Source: Acidobacteriota bacterium
Lineage (GTDB): Bacteria; Acidobacteriota; Thermoanaerobaculia; Multivoradales; JBCCEF01
NCBI GenBank assembly: GCA_039028635.1
Contig: JBCCHV010000039.1
Coordinates: 1-63,508 of the forward strand
Length of the DNA: 63,508 nucleotides
Direction of reading: 5' to 3'
Shown here: positions 45,325 through 54,613 of the stretch, one piece after another
How positions within the stretch are numbered: position 1 is the first letter of the stretch
How the letters are laid out: each line of letters starts with the position of its first letter
Notes under the pieces: generated by a model
Told to the model about the DNA's origin: nothing
The model's database searches: none
The model's input: the letters and a program-made list of their open reading frames with translations, nothing else
Program-made: the position numbers and the translations under genes

Positions 45325-45340
45325 GGCGGACGGAGAGGCG

Positions 45341-46957
45341 ATGACGAGGAAGGGCCAGGGCAAGCGGAAGGGGACCTTCGGCGAGGCCGGTCTGCCGGTG
45401 GCACGCAGCTACGTCGTGCGACCGGCGACCCGGCGCCGCATGCTGTGGGTGGGAGCTGCCGGCGGGTTGCTGATCGCAGCCCTCGGCGCGGTCAGCTTCC
45501 TGCGCCCCGATGGCGGCCTGGTCTCGAAGGGACCTCTGTCTTCGCACCATGCCACTCTCGAGAGCAGCTGCTCCTCCTGTCACGGCGGCTTCGCCCCGGT
45601 GGCCAACGACGCCTGCTCGGCCTGCCACGAAAAACCCGACGACGACCTCGGCCTCTATACCTTCGCGGCCCACTACGTCTATCGCTCCGATGATTTTCAG
45701 CGCGTCGTTCCGTCGCCGGACGAAGAGACCTGCATCGCCTGCCACGGCGAGCACGGCGGTCGTGACGCCGCCATCGTGCGCGCCACCGACGCCCGCTGCC
45801 AAAGCTGTCACGAGTTCTCCCCCTTCCATCGGCGCCATCCCGAGTTCGCCTTTGCCCGCGGCTCCGACGGGGAAACCGCCGATGGCGGAGCAAGGGTCGA
45901 TCGCGCCCTCGCCTTCCCTCATATCCGACACGTCAACGAGCTGCTCGGCGGCGACGGCTTCGAGACCGCCGAGGCGACCTGCTTCGCCTGCCACGAGCCG
46001 CAAGCCGACGGCCGCAGCTTCCGGCCCCTCGACTTTGACCGCCACTGCGATGCCTGTCACCTCGCGAGCACCGACCGGACACCTCCCCTACCGGTAGTCC
46101 AGGCCGAAGATGGTGCCCCCGGCGTCGAAACCCTCGACGCCATTCGCCAGGCCGCACTTCCCGGTACCCGTTGGGCCGACTACCTCAACCCGGGTGAGTT
46201 TCGTCAGGTCGGTGACCGGGTGATCAAGAGTCCCCTCTACCACCGCGACCCCTGGGTGCTCCACAACCTCCGGCTCCTGCGCCAGCGGCTGATCGGCGAC
46301 GGCGGACTGGCCGACCTCCTCACCGCCTCTCCGGACGTCGCTCCGGAAGAGCTCCGCACCCTCTACGAGGAAGCCATCACCACCCTCGAGCAGCAGGCCC
46401 GCGACCTACGCTCGGTGCCGGACCATGCGGTCCAGCAAGACATCGAGAAGATCGATGCGATCCTCGACGACCTGCGTCGCCGCCTGGAGGACCCCCATGT
46501 GCCGCTCGACGAAACCGGTTTCCTCCTCGCCCTGGGACCGCCGGGCGATCGGGACGACGACGAGGTGGCTCGAATCCGAACCGTTGCCGATGCCCTGACC
46601 CAGCCCTGTCAGCAATGCCACACGGTGCGCGACGCCACCATCGTGCGGGTCGAGAACGACCTGCGGACGCTGCGGCGGGCGGAGTTCGACCATCGCGCCC
46701 ACACGCTGCAGCGTTCCTGCCTCGACTGCCACCGGGAGATTCCGATCGCCGAGTTCGCCGGTTCGAGCGCCGAGGTACCGGCAGAGCTCGACAACTCGCA
46801 GATCCACAATCTGCCGCGGGTCGCCTCCTGCGCCGAATGTCACAACCAGGAGCTGGCGGTCGAGGGCTGTGTCCAGTGCCATCTCTTCCACCCGGACACC
46901 AGCCGCCGAGCCGCCAGCTCGGAGGTCCATTTCCCGGAGACTCCCAATGCAGGCTAG
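45341..46957 (+). CDS. Decahaem c-type cytochrome, membrane-anchored
   Basis: 538 residues. ATG at 45341 after GGAGAGGCG. A basic cytoplasmic tail (about 40 residues) precedes a membrane anchor (RRMLWVGAAGGLLIAALGAV). Ten CxxCH: CSSCH, CSACH, CIACH, CQSCH, CFACH, CDACH in the first 250 residues, then a haem-free helical insert (about 250-400), then CQQCH, CLDCH, CAECH, CVQCH. HHATLESSCSSCHGGFAPVA resembles haem-carrying c7/c3-type modules. With the 5- and 8-haem proteins the operon has 23 c-haem sites. Anchor position suggests it receives electrons at the inner membrane. Confidence 0.9.
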   Translation: MTRKGQGKRKGTFGEAGLPVARSYVVRPATRRRMLWVGAAGGLLIAALGAVSFLRPDGGLVSKGPLSSHHATLESSCSSCHGGFAPVANDACSACHEKPDDDLGLYTFAAHYVYRSDDFQRVVPSPDEETCIACHGEHGGRDAAIVRATDARCQSCHEFSPFHRRHPEFAFARGSDGETADGGARVDRALAFPHIRHVNELLGGDGFETAEATCFACHEPQADGRSFRPLDFDRHCDACHLASTDRTPPLPVVQAEDGAPGVETLDAIRQAALPGTRWADYLNPGEFRQVGDRVIKSPLYHRDPWVLHNLRLLRQRLIGDGGLADLLTASPDVAPEELRTLYEEAITTLEQQARDLRSVPDHAVQQDIEKIDAILDDLRRRLEDPHVPLDETGFLLALGPPGDRDDDEVARIRTVADALTQPCQQCHTVRDATIVRVENDLRTLRRAEFDHRAHTLQRSCLDCHREIPIAEFAGSSAEVPAELDNSQIHNLPRVASCAECHNQELAVEGCVQCHLFHPDTSRRAASSEVHFPETPNAG

Positions 46958-47113
46958 TTTCCCGTGCGGCGCATTCTCGACCGACTCCCCAGGCCGTTGG
47001 CAGCGTCGCCACCCGGCAAAAAGCCTCGACAGGAGCTGCCTCGCGGCGCCTTGCCAAAAGCCCGATGGAGTCGGCCCGATCGACCACCCTCTCTGCGCGC
47101 GGGACACGACACC

Positions 47114-47941
47114 ATGACCGCTCGCACGGCTCGCTTGCTGCTGCGCGAAGGCGCCCGCGACGCCCATCGCTTCGATTTTACCGGCGAAGCCACGCTCGGG
47201 CGTGACCCGGCGAGCACCGTGACCCTCGAGAGTCACGAGGTCTCCGGCCGTCACGCCCGCATCCACTGGGACGAAGACCTCGGCCACTACCTGATCGACG
47301 ACCTCGACAGCCTCAACGGCACCGAGCTCGACGGCGAACCGGTACGCACCACCATGAAGCTCGACCGCCTCCACGTCATCACCCTCGGCGGCGCCATCGA
47401 GCTGATCTTCCAGGGACCGGACCTGTGTGCGCCGGCGCCACCGGCCGCCGACCACGACGCCACCACCAGTCATTCGGACACGCTCTTGGGAGTCCCCCCG
47501 ATGGCCTTGCCGGGCAGCCTGGGCGCAGCGCCCCCCTTCCGCTCCAGTAGCGACGACACGCGGGTCGATCAGGAAGCGGTCCAGGTTCTCCCAACCGCCT
47601 TCGGCAGCGCGCCGCCACCGGCCCAGTGGCGCCTCCAAGTGGCCGACCATGGCCCGGCCGAAGGCTTTCCGCTCCGTCCAGGGCGCAATCGCGTCGGGCG
47701 CATCCCGGAATCGGAAGTCCTCCTCGACGGCGCCAGCATCTCGCGCCTCCACGCCGTACTGACGGTTCATCGCGGGCGGCTGTCGGTGCGGGACGCCGGC
47801 AGCCGCAACCGCACCTGGCTCGGGGACAGAGCAATCCAAGGCGAAGTCGAGGTGCAACCGGGCACCGAGCTGCGCTTCGGCAACGTCACCGCGACGGTGA
47901 TTCGCCGGGCTCCGGCGACCGACTCGGGAGAGTCATCATGA
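47114..47941 (+). CDS. Double FHA-domain protein, 275 aa
   Basis: Cytoplasmic. FHA 1 at about residues 5-100: TLGRDPASTVTLESHEVSGRHA in parts GRDPAST, SGRHARIHW, DSLNGTELDG. FHA 2 at about 175-265: VGRIPESEVLLDGASISRLHA as GRIPES, ISRLHAVL, SRNRTWLGD. The Ser/Arg/His/Asn residues that grip phosphothreonine are present in both. A Pro/Ala/Ser/Thr linker joins them. A 156-base gap precedes it, in which I see nothing else. Its stop overlaps the start of the next gene, itself FHA-containing. Probably docks to Thr-phosphorylated partners made by the kinase three genes on. Confidence 0.9.
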   Translation: MTARTARLLLREGARDAHRFDFTGEATLGRDPASTVTLESHEVSGRHARIHWDEDLGHYLIDDLDSLNGTELDGEPVRTTMKLDRLHVITLGGAIELIFQGPDLCAPAPPAADHDATTSHSDTLLGVPPMALPGSLGAAPPFRSSSDDTRVDQEAVQVLPTAFGSAPPPAQWRLQVADHGPAEGFPLRPGRNRVGRIPESEVLLDGASISRLHAVLTVHRGRLSVRDAGSRNRTWLGDRAIQGEVEVQPGTELRFGNVTATVIRRAPATDSGESS

Positions 47942-50142
47942 GCACCCGATCCGAAACCCTCGATCTGCTGGTCGTCGGCGGTGGCCCAGGGGGTACGGCG
48001 GCGGCATTCCGCGCCGCCGAGCACGGCCTGCGAGTCCTGGTGATCGACTACGACGATCTGATGAAGCGGATCCGCGACTACTCCAAGGCCAAGCTCATTC
48101 TTCCCGGCTTTGGTGGCGGCGACACGATGGCTTTCCCGAAGGGCGGCGAGCTGATCTCAGCGCTGGCCTTCGACCCCATCGACAAAGACGAGATGTGCCA
48201 GCGCTGGAAGCAGCTCTATCGCGAGCACGGCGTCGCCAGCCGCACCGGCATCGAGCTCACCGACCTCGAAGCGGCGGCCGATGGCGCGTGGGTAGCCCGC
48301 ACCTGGGATCACGGCCAGCGCTGCGATGGCGAGATTCGCGCCCGTCAGGTCGTGCTCGCCATCGGACGCGGCGTGCCGCGCCGCTTCGACATTCCGGGCG
48401 ACACCGACGGCATCTGCTTTCGGCTCGATGCCGCCGAGCGTTATCTCGGCGAGGTCGCCTGCGTCATCGGCGGCGGCACCTCGGCGGCCGAGGCGGTGAT
48501 CGCCCTCTCCAACGCCAAGGCCGCCGACGGCGATCCCTCGGCGGTTTACTGGTCTTACCGCGGGGATCGCATGCCGCGGGTGTCGAAAGCCCTCGCCGAA
48601 CAGTTCTTCTCGGCCTATGTCGGCAACGGCAATATCCGCTACTTCCCGAAGAGCGAGCCCGCCGGAGTGGTGGTCGCCGGCGACCGCGAGGAGTACCTGG
48701 CGATCCGTACCGACCGCCGGGTGATCTCGGGCCGTCCTCATGAGACCACCCACCTGGAGTTTCCCAAGGATCGGGTGATCGCCTGCATCGGCGAGGACAT
48801 CCCCGAGACGCTGCTCTCCAATCTCGGCTCTCCACTGGTCTGCGGCGGCCCGAGGGGACGCAAGCGGATGGTGGTCAATCGCTTCCTGGAAACCTGCCAG
48901 CCGGGCATCTTCGTGGTCGGCGACCTGCTCAGCCAGGCCTACTTCGAGACCGACGACTTCGCCGGCGATCCGGCGGCCTTTCGCGAGGTCAAGCACCGCG
49001 GCAACATCAAGTCGGCGCTGCGCGATGGCGTGCTGGTGGCGGACGTCATCGAGGCTCGCCGGAGCGGTCGGGACGCCAGCGCGGTGGTGGTCGAGGACGC
49101 CCCGGAGGCGGATCGTTCGGCCGCCATCGCCGTCGCCACGACCCCGGACGGACCACCGCAGGACAGCTTCGAAGCCGACCGCGCCGTCAACGAGCACGCC
49201 GTCCTAGTGCGCCTCCTGCCGGGCGGTCTCGAGGGCGAGGAGTTCGCCCTCGGCCGCGCCGGCGTGACCACCATCGGACGCAGCGGCTGCGACGCCAGCT
49301 TCCCCAACGACACCGCCCTGTCGGCGCAACACGCTTCCATCGCCTACGGCGAGGGCGGCTTCACGCTGCGCGACGACGGCGGCGCCACCGGCCTCTTCCT
49401 GGAGCTGCCGGCAGCGGACAAACGCCAGCTCCGGGTCGGCGACCTGCTGCGCTGTGGTCAGCAGTTTCTGCGCCTCGACAGCCTCGGTGACCAACCTTCC
49501 TTCAGCCATTTCGATGGCCGCGGCCACCAGCTCGGGCACCATGCGCTCGACGCCGGCACCACCGTGGTCGGTCGCCGCGCACCGGACATCACCCTCGATC
49601 CCGAAGACCGCACCCTGTCGCGACGACATCTGGCACTGGTGGTGGAAAACGGCACCGTCCTGGCCAAAGACCTGAAGAGCGCCAACGGCTCCTTCCTGCG
49701 AGTCCGGGATGCCCTGCCGCTGCGCCACGGCGACCGCTTCCGCGCCGGTCACCAGCGCTTTATGATCAGCCTGCAGGAGGACGGCGTCCTCGCCACCGGT
49801 GGCGAAGAAACGACGGCGCCGCCGCCCAGCCCACCACCGGCGGCCGGCGGCGAGGGCCCGCAGGTGACCTTTCAAGGCCTCGGCGTGACCGTTGCCGTCA
49901 CCCCTCACCAAACCCTCTGCGACGCCGCCGAGGCAGCGGGCCTGCCGATCACCGCCGAGTGCCATGCCGGGATTTGTGGCAGCGATCCGCTACGCATCGT
50001 CACCGGCCATGAGAACCTGGCGTCGGAGCCGGACGATCAAGAGATCGAAACGCTCGAGGAAATCTGTGAGCTTCAACCCGGCGAATGCCGGCTGGCGTGC
50101 AAGCTGCGGATCACCGGACCGGTGACCGTCGAAATCCTATGA
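47938..50142 (+). CDS. Flavin reductase - double FHA - ferredoxin fusion
   Basis: 734 residues from the ATG at 47938. Residues 1-390: a two-dinucleotide pyridine nucleotide-disulfide-type oxidoreductase with VVGGGPGGTAAAF (FAD), VIGGGTSAAEAV (NAD(P)H, about 178) and GIFVVGDLLSQAYFE. It lacks a CxxC disulfide. Residues about 420-515 and 530-620 are FHA domains (IGRSGCDASF, SAQHASIAY; VVGRRAPDITL, LSRRHLALVV, SANGSFLR). Residues 640-734 form a plant-type ferredoxin whose third ligand is missing: Cys675-x4-Cys680, then Asp683; further Cys at 661, 710, 717 and 721. NAD(P)H-dependent electron input steered by phospho-dependent docking is the likely role. Confidence 0.88.
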   Translation: MSTRSETLDLLVVGGGPGGTAAAFRAAEHGLRVLVIDYDDLMKRIRDYSKAKLILPGFGGGDTMAFPKGGELISALAFDPIDKDEMCQRWKQLYREHGVASRTGIELTDLEAAADGAWVARTWDHGQRCDGEIRARQVVLAIGRGVPRRFDIPGDTDGICFRLDAAERYLGEVACVIGGGTSAAEAVIALSNAKAADGDPSAVYWSYRGDRMPRVSKALAEQFFSAYVGNGNIRYFPKSEPAGVVVAGDREEYLAIRTDRRVISGRPHETTHLEFPKDRVIACIGEDIPETLLSNLGSPLVCGGPRGRKRMVVNRFLETCQPGIFVVGDLLSQAYFETDDFAGDPAAFREVKHRGNIKSALRDGVLVADVIEARRSGRDASAVVVEDAPEADRSAAIAVATTPDGPPQDSFEADRAVNEHAVLVRLLPGGLEGEEFALGRAGVTTIGRSGCDASFPNDTALSAQHASIAYGEGGFTLRDDGGATGLFLELPAADKRQLRVGDLLRCGQQFLRLDSLGDQPSFSHFDGRGHQLGHHALDAGTTVVGRRAPDITLDPEDRTLSRRHLALVVENGTVLAKDLKSANGSFLRVRDALPLRHGDRFRAGHQRFMISLQEDGVLATGGEETTAPPPSPPPAAGGEGPQVTFQGLGVTVAVTPHQTLCDAAEAAGLPITAECHAGICGSDPLRIVTGHENLASEPDDQEIETLEEICELQPGECRLACKLRITGPVTVEIL

Positions 50143-50183
50143 CCGTCTTGGCGCCCTGACCCGAGGCGATAGCGGAGAGCGAG

Positions 50184-51644
50184 ATGTCCGATTCTCAACC
50201 CACCCTTCTGGTCGTCGACGACGAAGAGATGAATCGCGACCTGCTGTCGCGTCGACTTCAGCGCAAGGGCTACGACGTCGCCATCGCGAAGGGCGGCCAG
50301 GAAGCCCTCGACGCCGTCGCCGCCGGCGGCATCGATCTCATTCTCCTCGACATCATGATGCCCGGCATCGATGGCCTCCAGGTGTTGCGGACCCTGCGCG
50401 GCCGCTACGCCCAGAACGAGCTGCCGATCATCATGGCCACCGCCAAGGGGGAGAGCGAAGACGTCGTCCAGGCCCTCGAGCTGGGAGCCAACGACTACGT
50501 CGTCAAGCCGCTCGATTTTCCGGTCGTTCTAGCGCGGGTCCAGGCTCAGCTCCGCTCCAAGGTGAGCGCCGCCCAGGGCGACGCCAAGAGCACCGAGCCG
50601 AGCGCCGCCGAAATCAAGCCCGGCGTGGTGATGGCCGGCAAGTATCGCCTCGACAAGCTCCTCGGCTCGGGCACCTTCGGGAGCGTTTTTCGCGCCCGCC
50701 ACCTCGACCTCGAGACCGACGTCGCCCTCAAGGTCTTGCGGACCGGCCTGGCCTCCGATGGCGAATCGCTGGCCCGCTTCCGCCTCGAGGGCGCCGCCGC
50801 CTGCCGTCTACGCCATCCCCATGCGGTAGCAGTACACGACTTCGCGGTCACCGAGGCCGGCGTGCCCTATCTGGTGATGGAGCTGCTCGAAGGCCGCTCC
50901 CTCGACCAAGAGCTCGCCGGTGGCCGCGTCCTGACGCCGTCCCGCAGCGCCGAGCTCCTACAGCCCATCTGCGAAGCCCTCGCCGAGGCCCACCGCGCCG
51001 GCATGGTGCACCGCGACATCAAGCCGGCGAACATCTTCCTGGCCGAGAGCCATGGCCGCGAGGTGGTCAAGGTGCTCGACTTCGGAATCGCCAAGCTGAT
51101 GGGCGAGACCGTCACCTCGCAGCAGCTGACCCAAGACGGCATGCTCCTCGGAACCCCCAGCTACATGTCACCGGAGCGCCTCGAAAACCGCGACTACGAT
51201 GGTCGCTCGGACGTCTACGCTGTCGGCGTGATGCTCTTCCAGATGCTCACCGGCCGGCTACCCTTCATCGCCAAGCGCGGCGACCTGATGGCGCTGGTGG
51301 TGCTGCACGTCAAGGGCGAAGCGCCGGCCCTGCGGGAGCTGCGACCGGAGCTGTCGCCCGAGCTCGAGGGGCTGGTGGCCCGCACCCTGGCCAAGGCCCC
51401 GTCGGAGCGGCCGGACGCCGCCGGCCTCGCCCGCGAGCTCGCCGACCTGGCGGCCCACGAAGACGCCGCCGAGGAACCTTCGCCTCCTCCGGCCCTGGCT
51501 CCCGGCGAGGAACAGAACACCGAAGAGCTGATCGCCAGCCTGGCTCCCACGCTGGCGGTGGACGACCCCACCGCCGGCCAGCCACGGCGCGGCGTCGGCG
51601 GCTGGTTTCGGCGCCTTTTCCGTGGCAACGGATCGGACCATTGA
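50184..51644 (+). CDS. Response-regulator receiver fused to Ser/Thr protein kinase
   Basis: 486 residues. Receiver 1-125 with Asp56 (LILLDIMMPGIDG) and Lys108 (YVVKPLD). Protein kinase about 150-415: LLGSGTFGSVFRAR (P-loop), VALKVLR, MVHRDIKPANIF, VLDFGIAKLMGE, GTPSYMSPE, SDVYAVGVMLFQMLTGRLPF. The C-terminal tail is acidic and Pro-rich, ending in basic residues. No membrane helix. It can translate phosphorelay input into Ser/Thr phosphorylation, supplying FHA targets for the neighbouring proteins. Confidence 0.93.
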   Translation: MSDSQPTLLVVDDEEMNRDLLSRRLQRKGYDVAIAKGGQEALDAVAAGGIDLILLDIMMPGIDGLQVLRTLRGRYAQNELPIIMATAKGESEDVVQALELGANDYVVKPLDFPVVLARVQAQLRSKVSAAQGDAKSTEPSAAEIKPGVVMAGKYRLDKLLGSGTFGSVFRARHLDLETDVALKVLRTGLASDGESLARFRLEGAAACRLRHPHAVAVHDFAVTEAGVPYLVMELLEGRSLDQELAGGRVLTPSRSAELLQPICEALAEAHRAGMVHRDIKPANIFLAESHGREVVKVLDFGIAKLMGETVTSQQLTQDGMLLGTPSYMSPERLENRDYDGRSDVYAVGVMLFQMLTGRLPFIAKRGDLMALVVLHVKGEAPALRELRPELSPELEGLVARTLAKAPSERPDAAGLARELADLAAHEDAAEEPSPPPALAPGEEQNTEELIASLAPTLAVDDPTAGQPRRGVGGWFRRLFRGNGSDH

Positions 51645-51705
51645 GCCGCCGATCTCACCGGTCTCGCCGCACGGCGAGCCGGTCTAACCGCGAGGCCCCC
51701 ATGCC

Positions 51706-54150
51706 ATGACCATCCGAGAAAAGCTCAGCCTGTCCCTCTTGGTGATCCTGGCCCTTTTCGCGGTCAACATCGCCATCTACTTCTGGGGCAATGCCAAGCG
51801 CGACCAGAGCATCCTGGAGTTGCGCGCCTCGGCGACGCGCCAGCTACGGCTGGTGGACGTCGGCCAGAAGCTCGACGAACGGCGCCAGGAGGTCGCGGTC
51901 TTCAGCAGCTTGATGATCGACGCCGACGACGCTCTGCTGGCACCGCAGCAGGCGGCCGAGGTGCAGGAGCGCATCGCCGAAGCCCGCCGGGAGGTCGAGG
52001 AGCTGGGCCGTCTGATGCGCCCCGACCAGCAAGACGGCTTCGGTGCCTTCGCCGTCGTCTTCCACCAGCTCCAGGAAAGCTGGTCGCTGTTCTACGAGCG
52101 CGCCAGCCAGCCACCGGTCGCAGCGGCCGGCGAGGCGGCCGAGCCTTCGGCGGCGCCGACCGACGCCGAGCCCAACACCGAGGGTGAAACCGCCGAGGCG
52201 ACCACCCCGGACGAGGACCAGGATCTGCCGGAAACCCTCGTCCAGGCAGGTCTCTACGATCAGGTGACAGACCGCCTCGAAGCTCTGATCCTGGACGAGA
52301 AGGAGCGCGAGGATCAGGCCACCGTCAACTTCTTCGAGGTCAACCGGCTCACCCGGCGCACCACCCTGTTGTTCTTCGGCCTCTCCGCCCTGATGGCCCT
52401 CGGAGTCGCCTTCTTCTCCGGTGGCAAGCTGGTCCGTCGTCTCAAAAAGCTGCAGAGCGGCGCCGGGGAGATTGGCCGGGGCAACCTCAGTCATCGCATC
52501 CAGGTGCGTTCGCGCGACGAGCTGGCTCAGCTCGCCGGCAGCTTCAACGAGATGGCCGCCAACCTCACTGCCGCCCGCTCCACGGTCGAGGAAGCGCGCG
52601 CCGCCGCCGAGCGCGCCAACCGCGCCAAGAGCCGCTTTCTAGCCAACATGAGCCACGAGCTGCGCACCCCGATGAACGCCATCATCGGTTACAGCGAGAT
52701 GCTTCTCGAGGACGCCGAGGATCTCGGCCAGGAAGAGACCATTCCGGACCTCCAGCGCATCGTCGCGGCGAGCAAGCACCTGCTCGCCCTGATCAACGAC
52801 ATTCTCGACCTGTCGAAGATCGAAGCCGGCAAGATGACCCTCCACCTCGAGGATTTCGCCATCGGTGCCCTGCTGGATGACGTCGTCGCCACCGTTCAGC
52901 CGCTGATCGAAAAGAACTCCAACCATCTCGAAGTCCGGTTGGCGCCCGAGCTCGGCACCATGCGGGCGGATCAGATCAAGGTGCGACAGATCCTGTTCAA
53001 TCTCCTCAGCAATGCCAGCAAGTTCACCGAGAGCGGCACCGTCACCCTGGCCGCCAAGGAGCATCCCGTCGGCGGCGGGCCGGGCGTTCGCTTCGAGGTG
53101 CGCGATACCGGCATCGGCATGAACCAAGAGCAGGTGACGCGGGTCTTCGAAGCCTTCACCCAGGCCGACTCGTCGACTACCCGCGAGTACGGAGGGACCG
53201 GCCTCGGCCTGACCATCAGCAAACGCTTTTGTCACCTGATGGGCGGCGAGATCGCGGTCGACAGCCAACCCGGCCAGGGCACCGCCTTCGTGGTCGACCT
53301 GCCCTTGACGGTCGAAGCCGCCGACGGCGCCCCGGTCACACAGGAGGCGAAACCGACGAAAGCGGTGGCGGCGGACGACGAGGTCGCGACCGGCAGCAAC
53401 GGTCGCGGCCCGGTGCTGGTGATCGACGACGATCCCGCCACCCTCGACCTGGTGCGGCGCTTCCTGGCGCGAGAGGGCTTCGAAGTGATCACCGCCGCCG
53501 ACGGCGCCAATGGCCTCGAGCTCGCCCGCAGCCATCGGCCGGCGGCCATCACCCTCGATGTGCTGATGCCCGAGATGGACGGCTGGACCGTGCTCTCGGA
53601 GCTCAAGGGGGACGATCGCACCGCCGACATTCCAGTGATCATGCTGTCGATGATGGACAACCGCGAGCTCGGTCTGACCCTCGGCGCGGCCGACTACATG
53701 ACCAAGCCCGTCGATCGCGATCGCTTGATCTCCCTGCTGCGGAACTTCTCCCAGAACGGCAGCGAAGGCCGGGTACTGATCGTCGAGGACGACGCCGAGA
53801 CGCGCAGTTTGATGCGCCGTATGCTCGATTCCATCGGCTGGACCGTCGACGAGGCGGCCAATGGCCGGGTCGGCCTCGAGCGGGTCGCCGAAGCGGCGCC
53901 GGATCTCATCCTGCTCGACCTGATGATGCCCGAAATGGACGGCTTCGACTTCCTCGAAGCGATTCGCAATCGCGAGGAGCGCATTCCGGTCGTGGTGGTG
54001 ACCGCCAAGGATCTCACCGAGGAAGATCGCCTGCGCCTGAACGGTTACGTCGAAAAGGTCGTACATAAGGGGGGCACGCCCAGCGAGACCTTCTTCGAGG
54101 AGCTCGGCGAGCTGGTTCGAGCTTGCGTCCGACCGGCCGACCAAGACTGA
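51706..54150 (+). CDS. Hybrid sensor histidine kinase with two receivers
   Basis: 814 residues. Membrane helices at about 9-27 and 217-240 enclose a periplasmic helical sensor with a long Ala/Pro/Glu-rich insert (AAGEAAEPSAAPTDAEPN). HAMP about 240-295, HisKA with His317 (MSHELRTPMNAII), HATPase_c to about 545 (RQILFNLLSNASKF, RDTGIGMN, YGGTGLGL). Receiver 1: Asp618 (TLDVLMPEMDGW). Receiver 2: Asp738 (LLDLMMPEMDGF). Receiver 2 has HKGG (VVHKGGTPSE), where a KP is usual. It is the probable top of the phosphorelay for the receiver-kinase and the next small receiver. Confidence 0.94.
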   Translation: MTIREKLSLSLLVILALFAVNIAIYFWGNAKRDQSILELRASATRQLRLVDVGQKLDERRQEVAVFSSLMIDADDALLAPQQAAEVQERIAEARREVEELGRLMRPDQQDGFGAFAVVFHQLQESWSLFYERASQPPVAAAGEAAEPSAAPTDAEPNTEGETAEATTPDEDQDLPETLVQAGLYDQVTDRLEALILDEKEREDQATVNFFEVNRLTRRTTLLFFGLSALMALGVAFFSGGKLVRRLKKLQSGAGEIGRGNLSHRIQVRSRDELAQLAGSFNEMAANLTAARSTVEEARAAAERANRAKSRFLANMSHELRTPMNAIIGYSEMLLEDAEDLGQEETIPDLQRIVAASKHLLALINDILDLSKIEAGKMTLHLEDFAIGALLDDVVATVQPLIEKNSNHLEVRLAPELGTMRADQIKVRQILFNLLSNASKFTESGTVTLAAKEHPVGGGPGVRFEVRDTGIGMNQEQVTRVFEAFTQADSSTTREYGGTGLGLTISKRFCHLMGGEIAVDSQPGQGTAFVVDLPLTVEAADGAPVTQEAKPTKAVAADDEVATGSNGRGPVLVIDDDPATLDLVRRFLAREGFEVITAADGANGLELARSHRPAAITLDVLMPEMDGWTVLSELKGDDRTADIPVIMLSMMDNRELGLTLGAADYMTKPVDRDRLISLLRNFSQNGSEGRVLIVEDDAETRSLMRRMLDSIGWTVDEAANGRVGLERVAEAAPDLILLDLMMPEMDGFDFLEAIRNREERIPVVVVTAKDLTEEDRLRLNGYVEKVVHKGGTPSETFFEELGELVRACVRPADQD

Positions 54151-54193
54151 CCCCACCGCCGCTCAACGCCCGGTGTTGGAGACCGACACGAAG

Positions 54194-54571
54194 ATGCCCA
54201 AGATCCTGCTCGTCGAAGACAACGAGATGAACCGCGACATGCTGACCCGGCGATTGAAGCGCCGCGGCTACGAGGTCGCCGTGGCCGTCGATGGTCAGCA
54301 GGCCCTCGACGAAGTGCGAGCGCTGGTTCCCGATCTGATTCTGATGGACATGAGCCTGCCGGTGGTCGACGGCTGGGAAGCAACCCGACGCCTGAAGGCG
54401 GCGCCCGAGACCCGTGAGATTCCGGTGATCGCTCTCACCGCCCACGCCATGGCCGAAGACCGAGAGAAAGCTCTGCAGGCCGGCTGCGATGAGTACGACA
54501 CCAAGCCCGTCGAGCTGAAGCGCCTGTTGGGCAAGATCGCCACCCTCCTCGAGAGCCGCGGCCTCCCCTGA
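54194..54571 (+). CDS. Single-domain response regulator
   Basis: 125 residues from the ATG at 54194 (PKILLVEDNEMNRDML); a GTG at 54173 adds seven residues. CheY-type receiver with Asp52 (LILMDMSLPVVDGW), Thr in IALTAHAM and Lys in EYDTKPVEL. No output domain. Last gene of the eleven-gene run, 43 bases after the hybrid kinase, so likely a phosphorelay shuttle. Confidence 0.92.
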   Translation: MPKILLVEDNEMNRDMLTRRLKRRGYEVAVAVDGQQALDEVRALVPDLILMDMSLPVVDGWEATRRLKAAPETREIPVIALTAHAMAEDREKALQAGCDEYDTKPVELKRLLGKIATLLESRGLP

Positions 54572-54613
54572 GGCTGGCGCCGGCCCGACAAGCCGCCACC
54601 ACGCCGGCAACTC

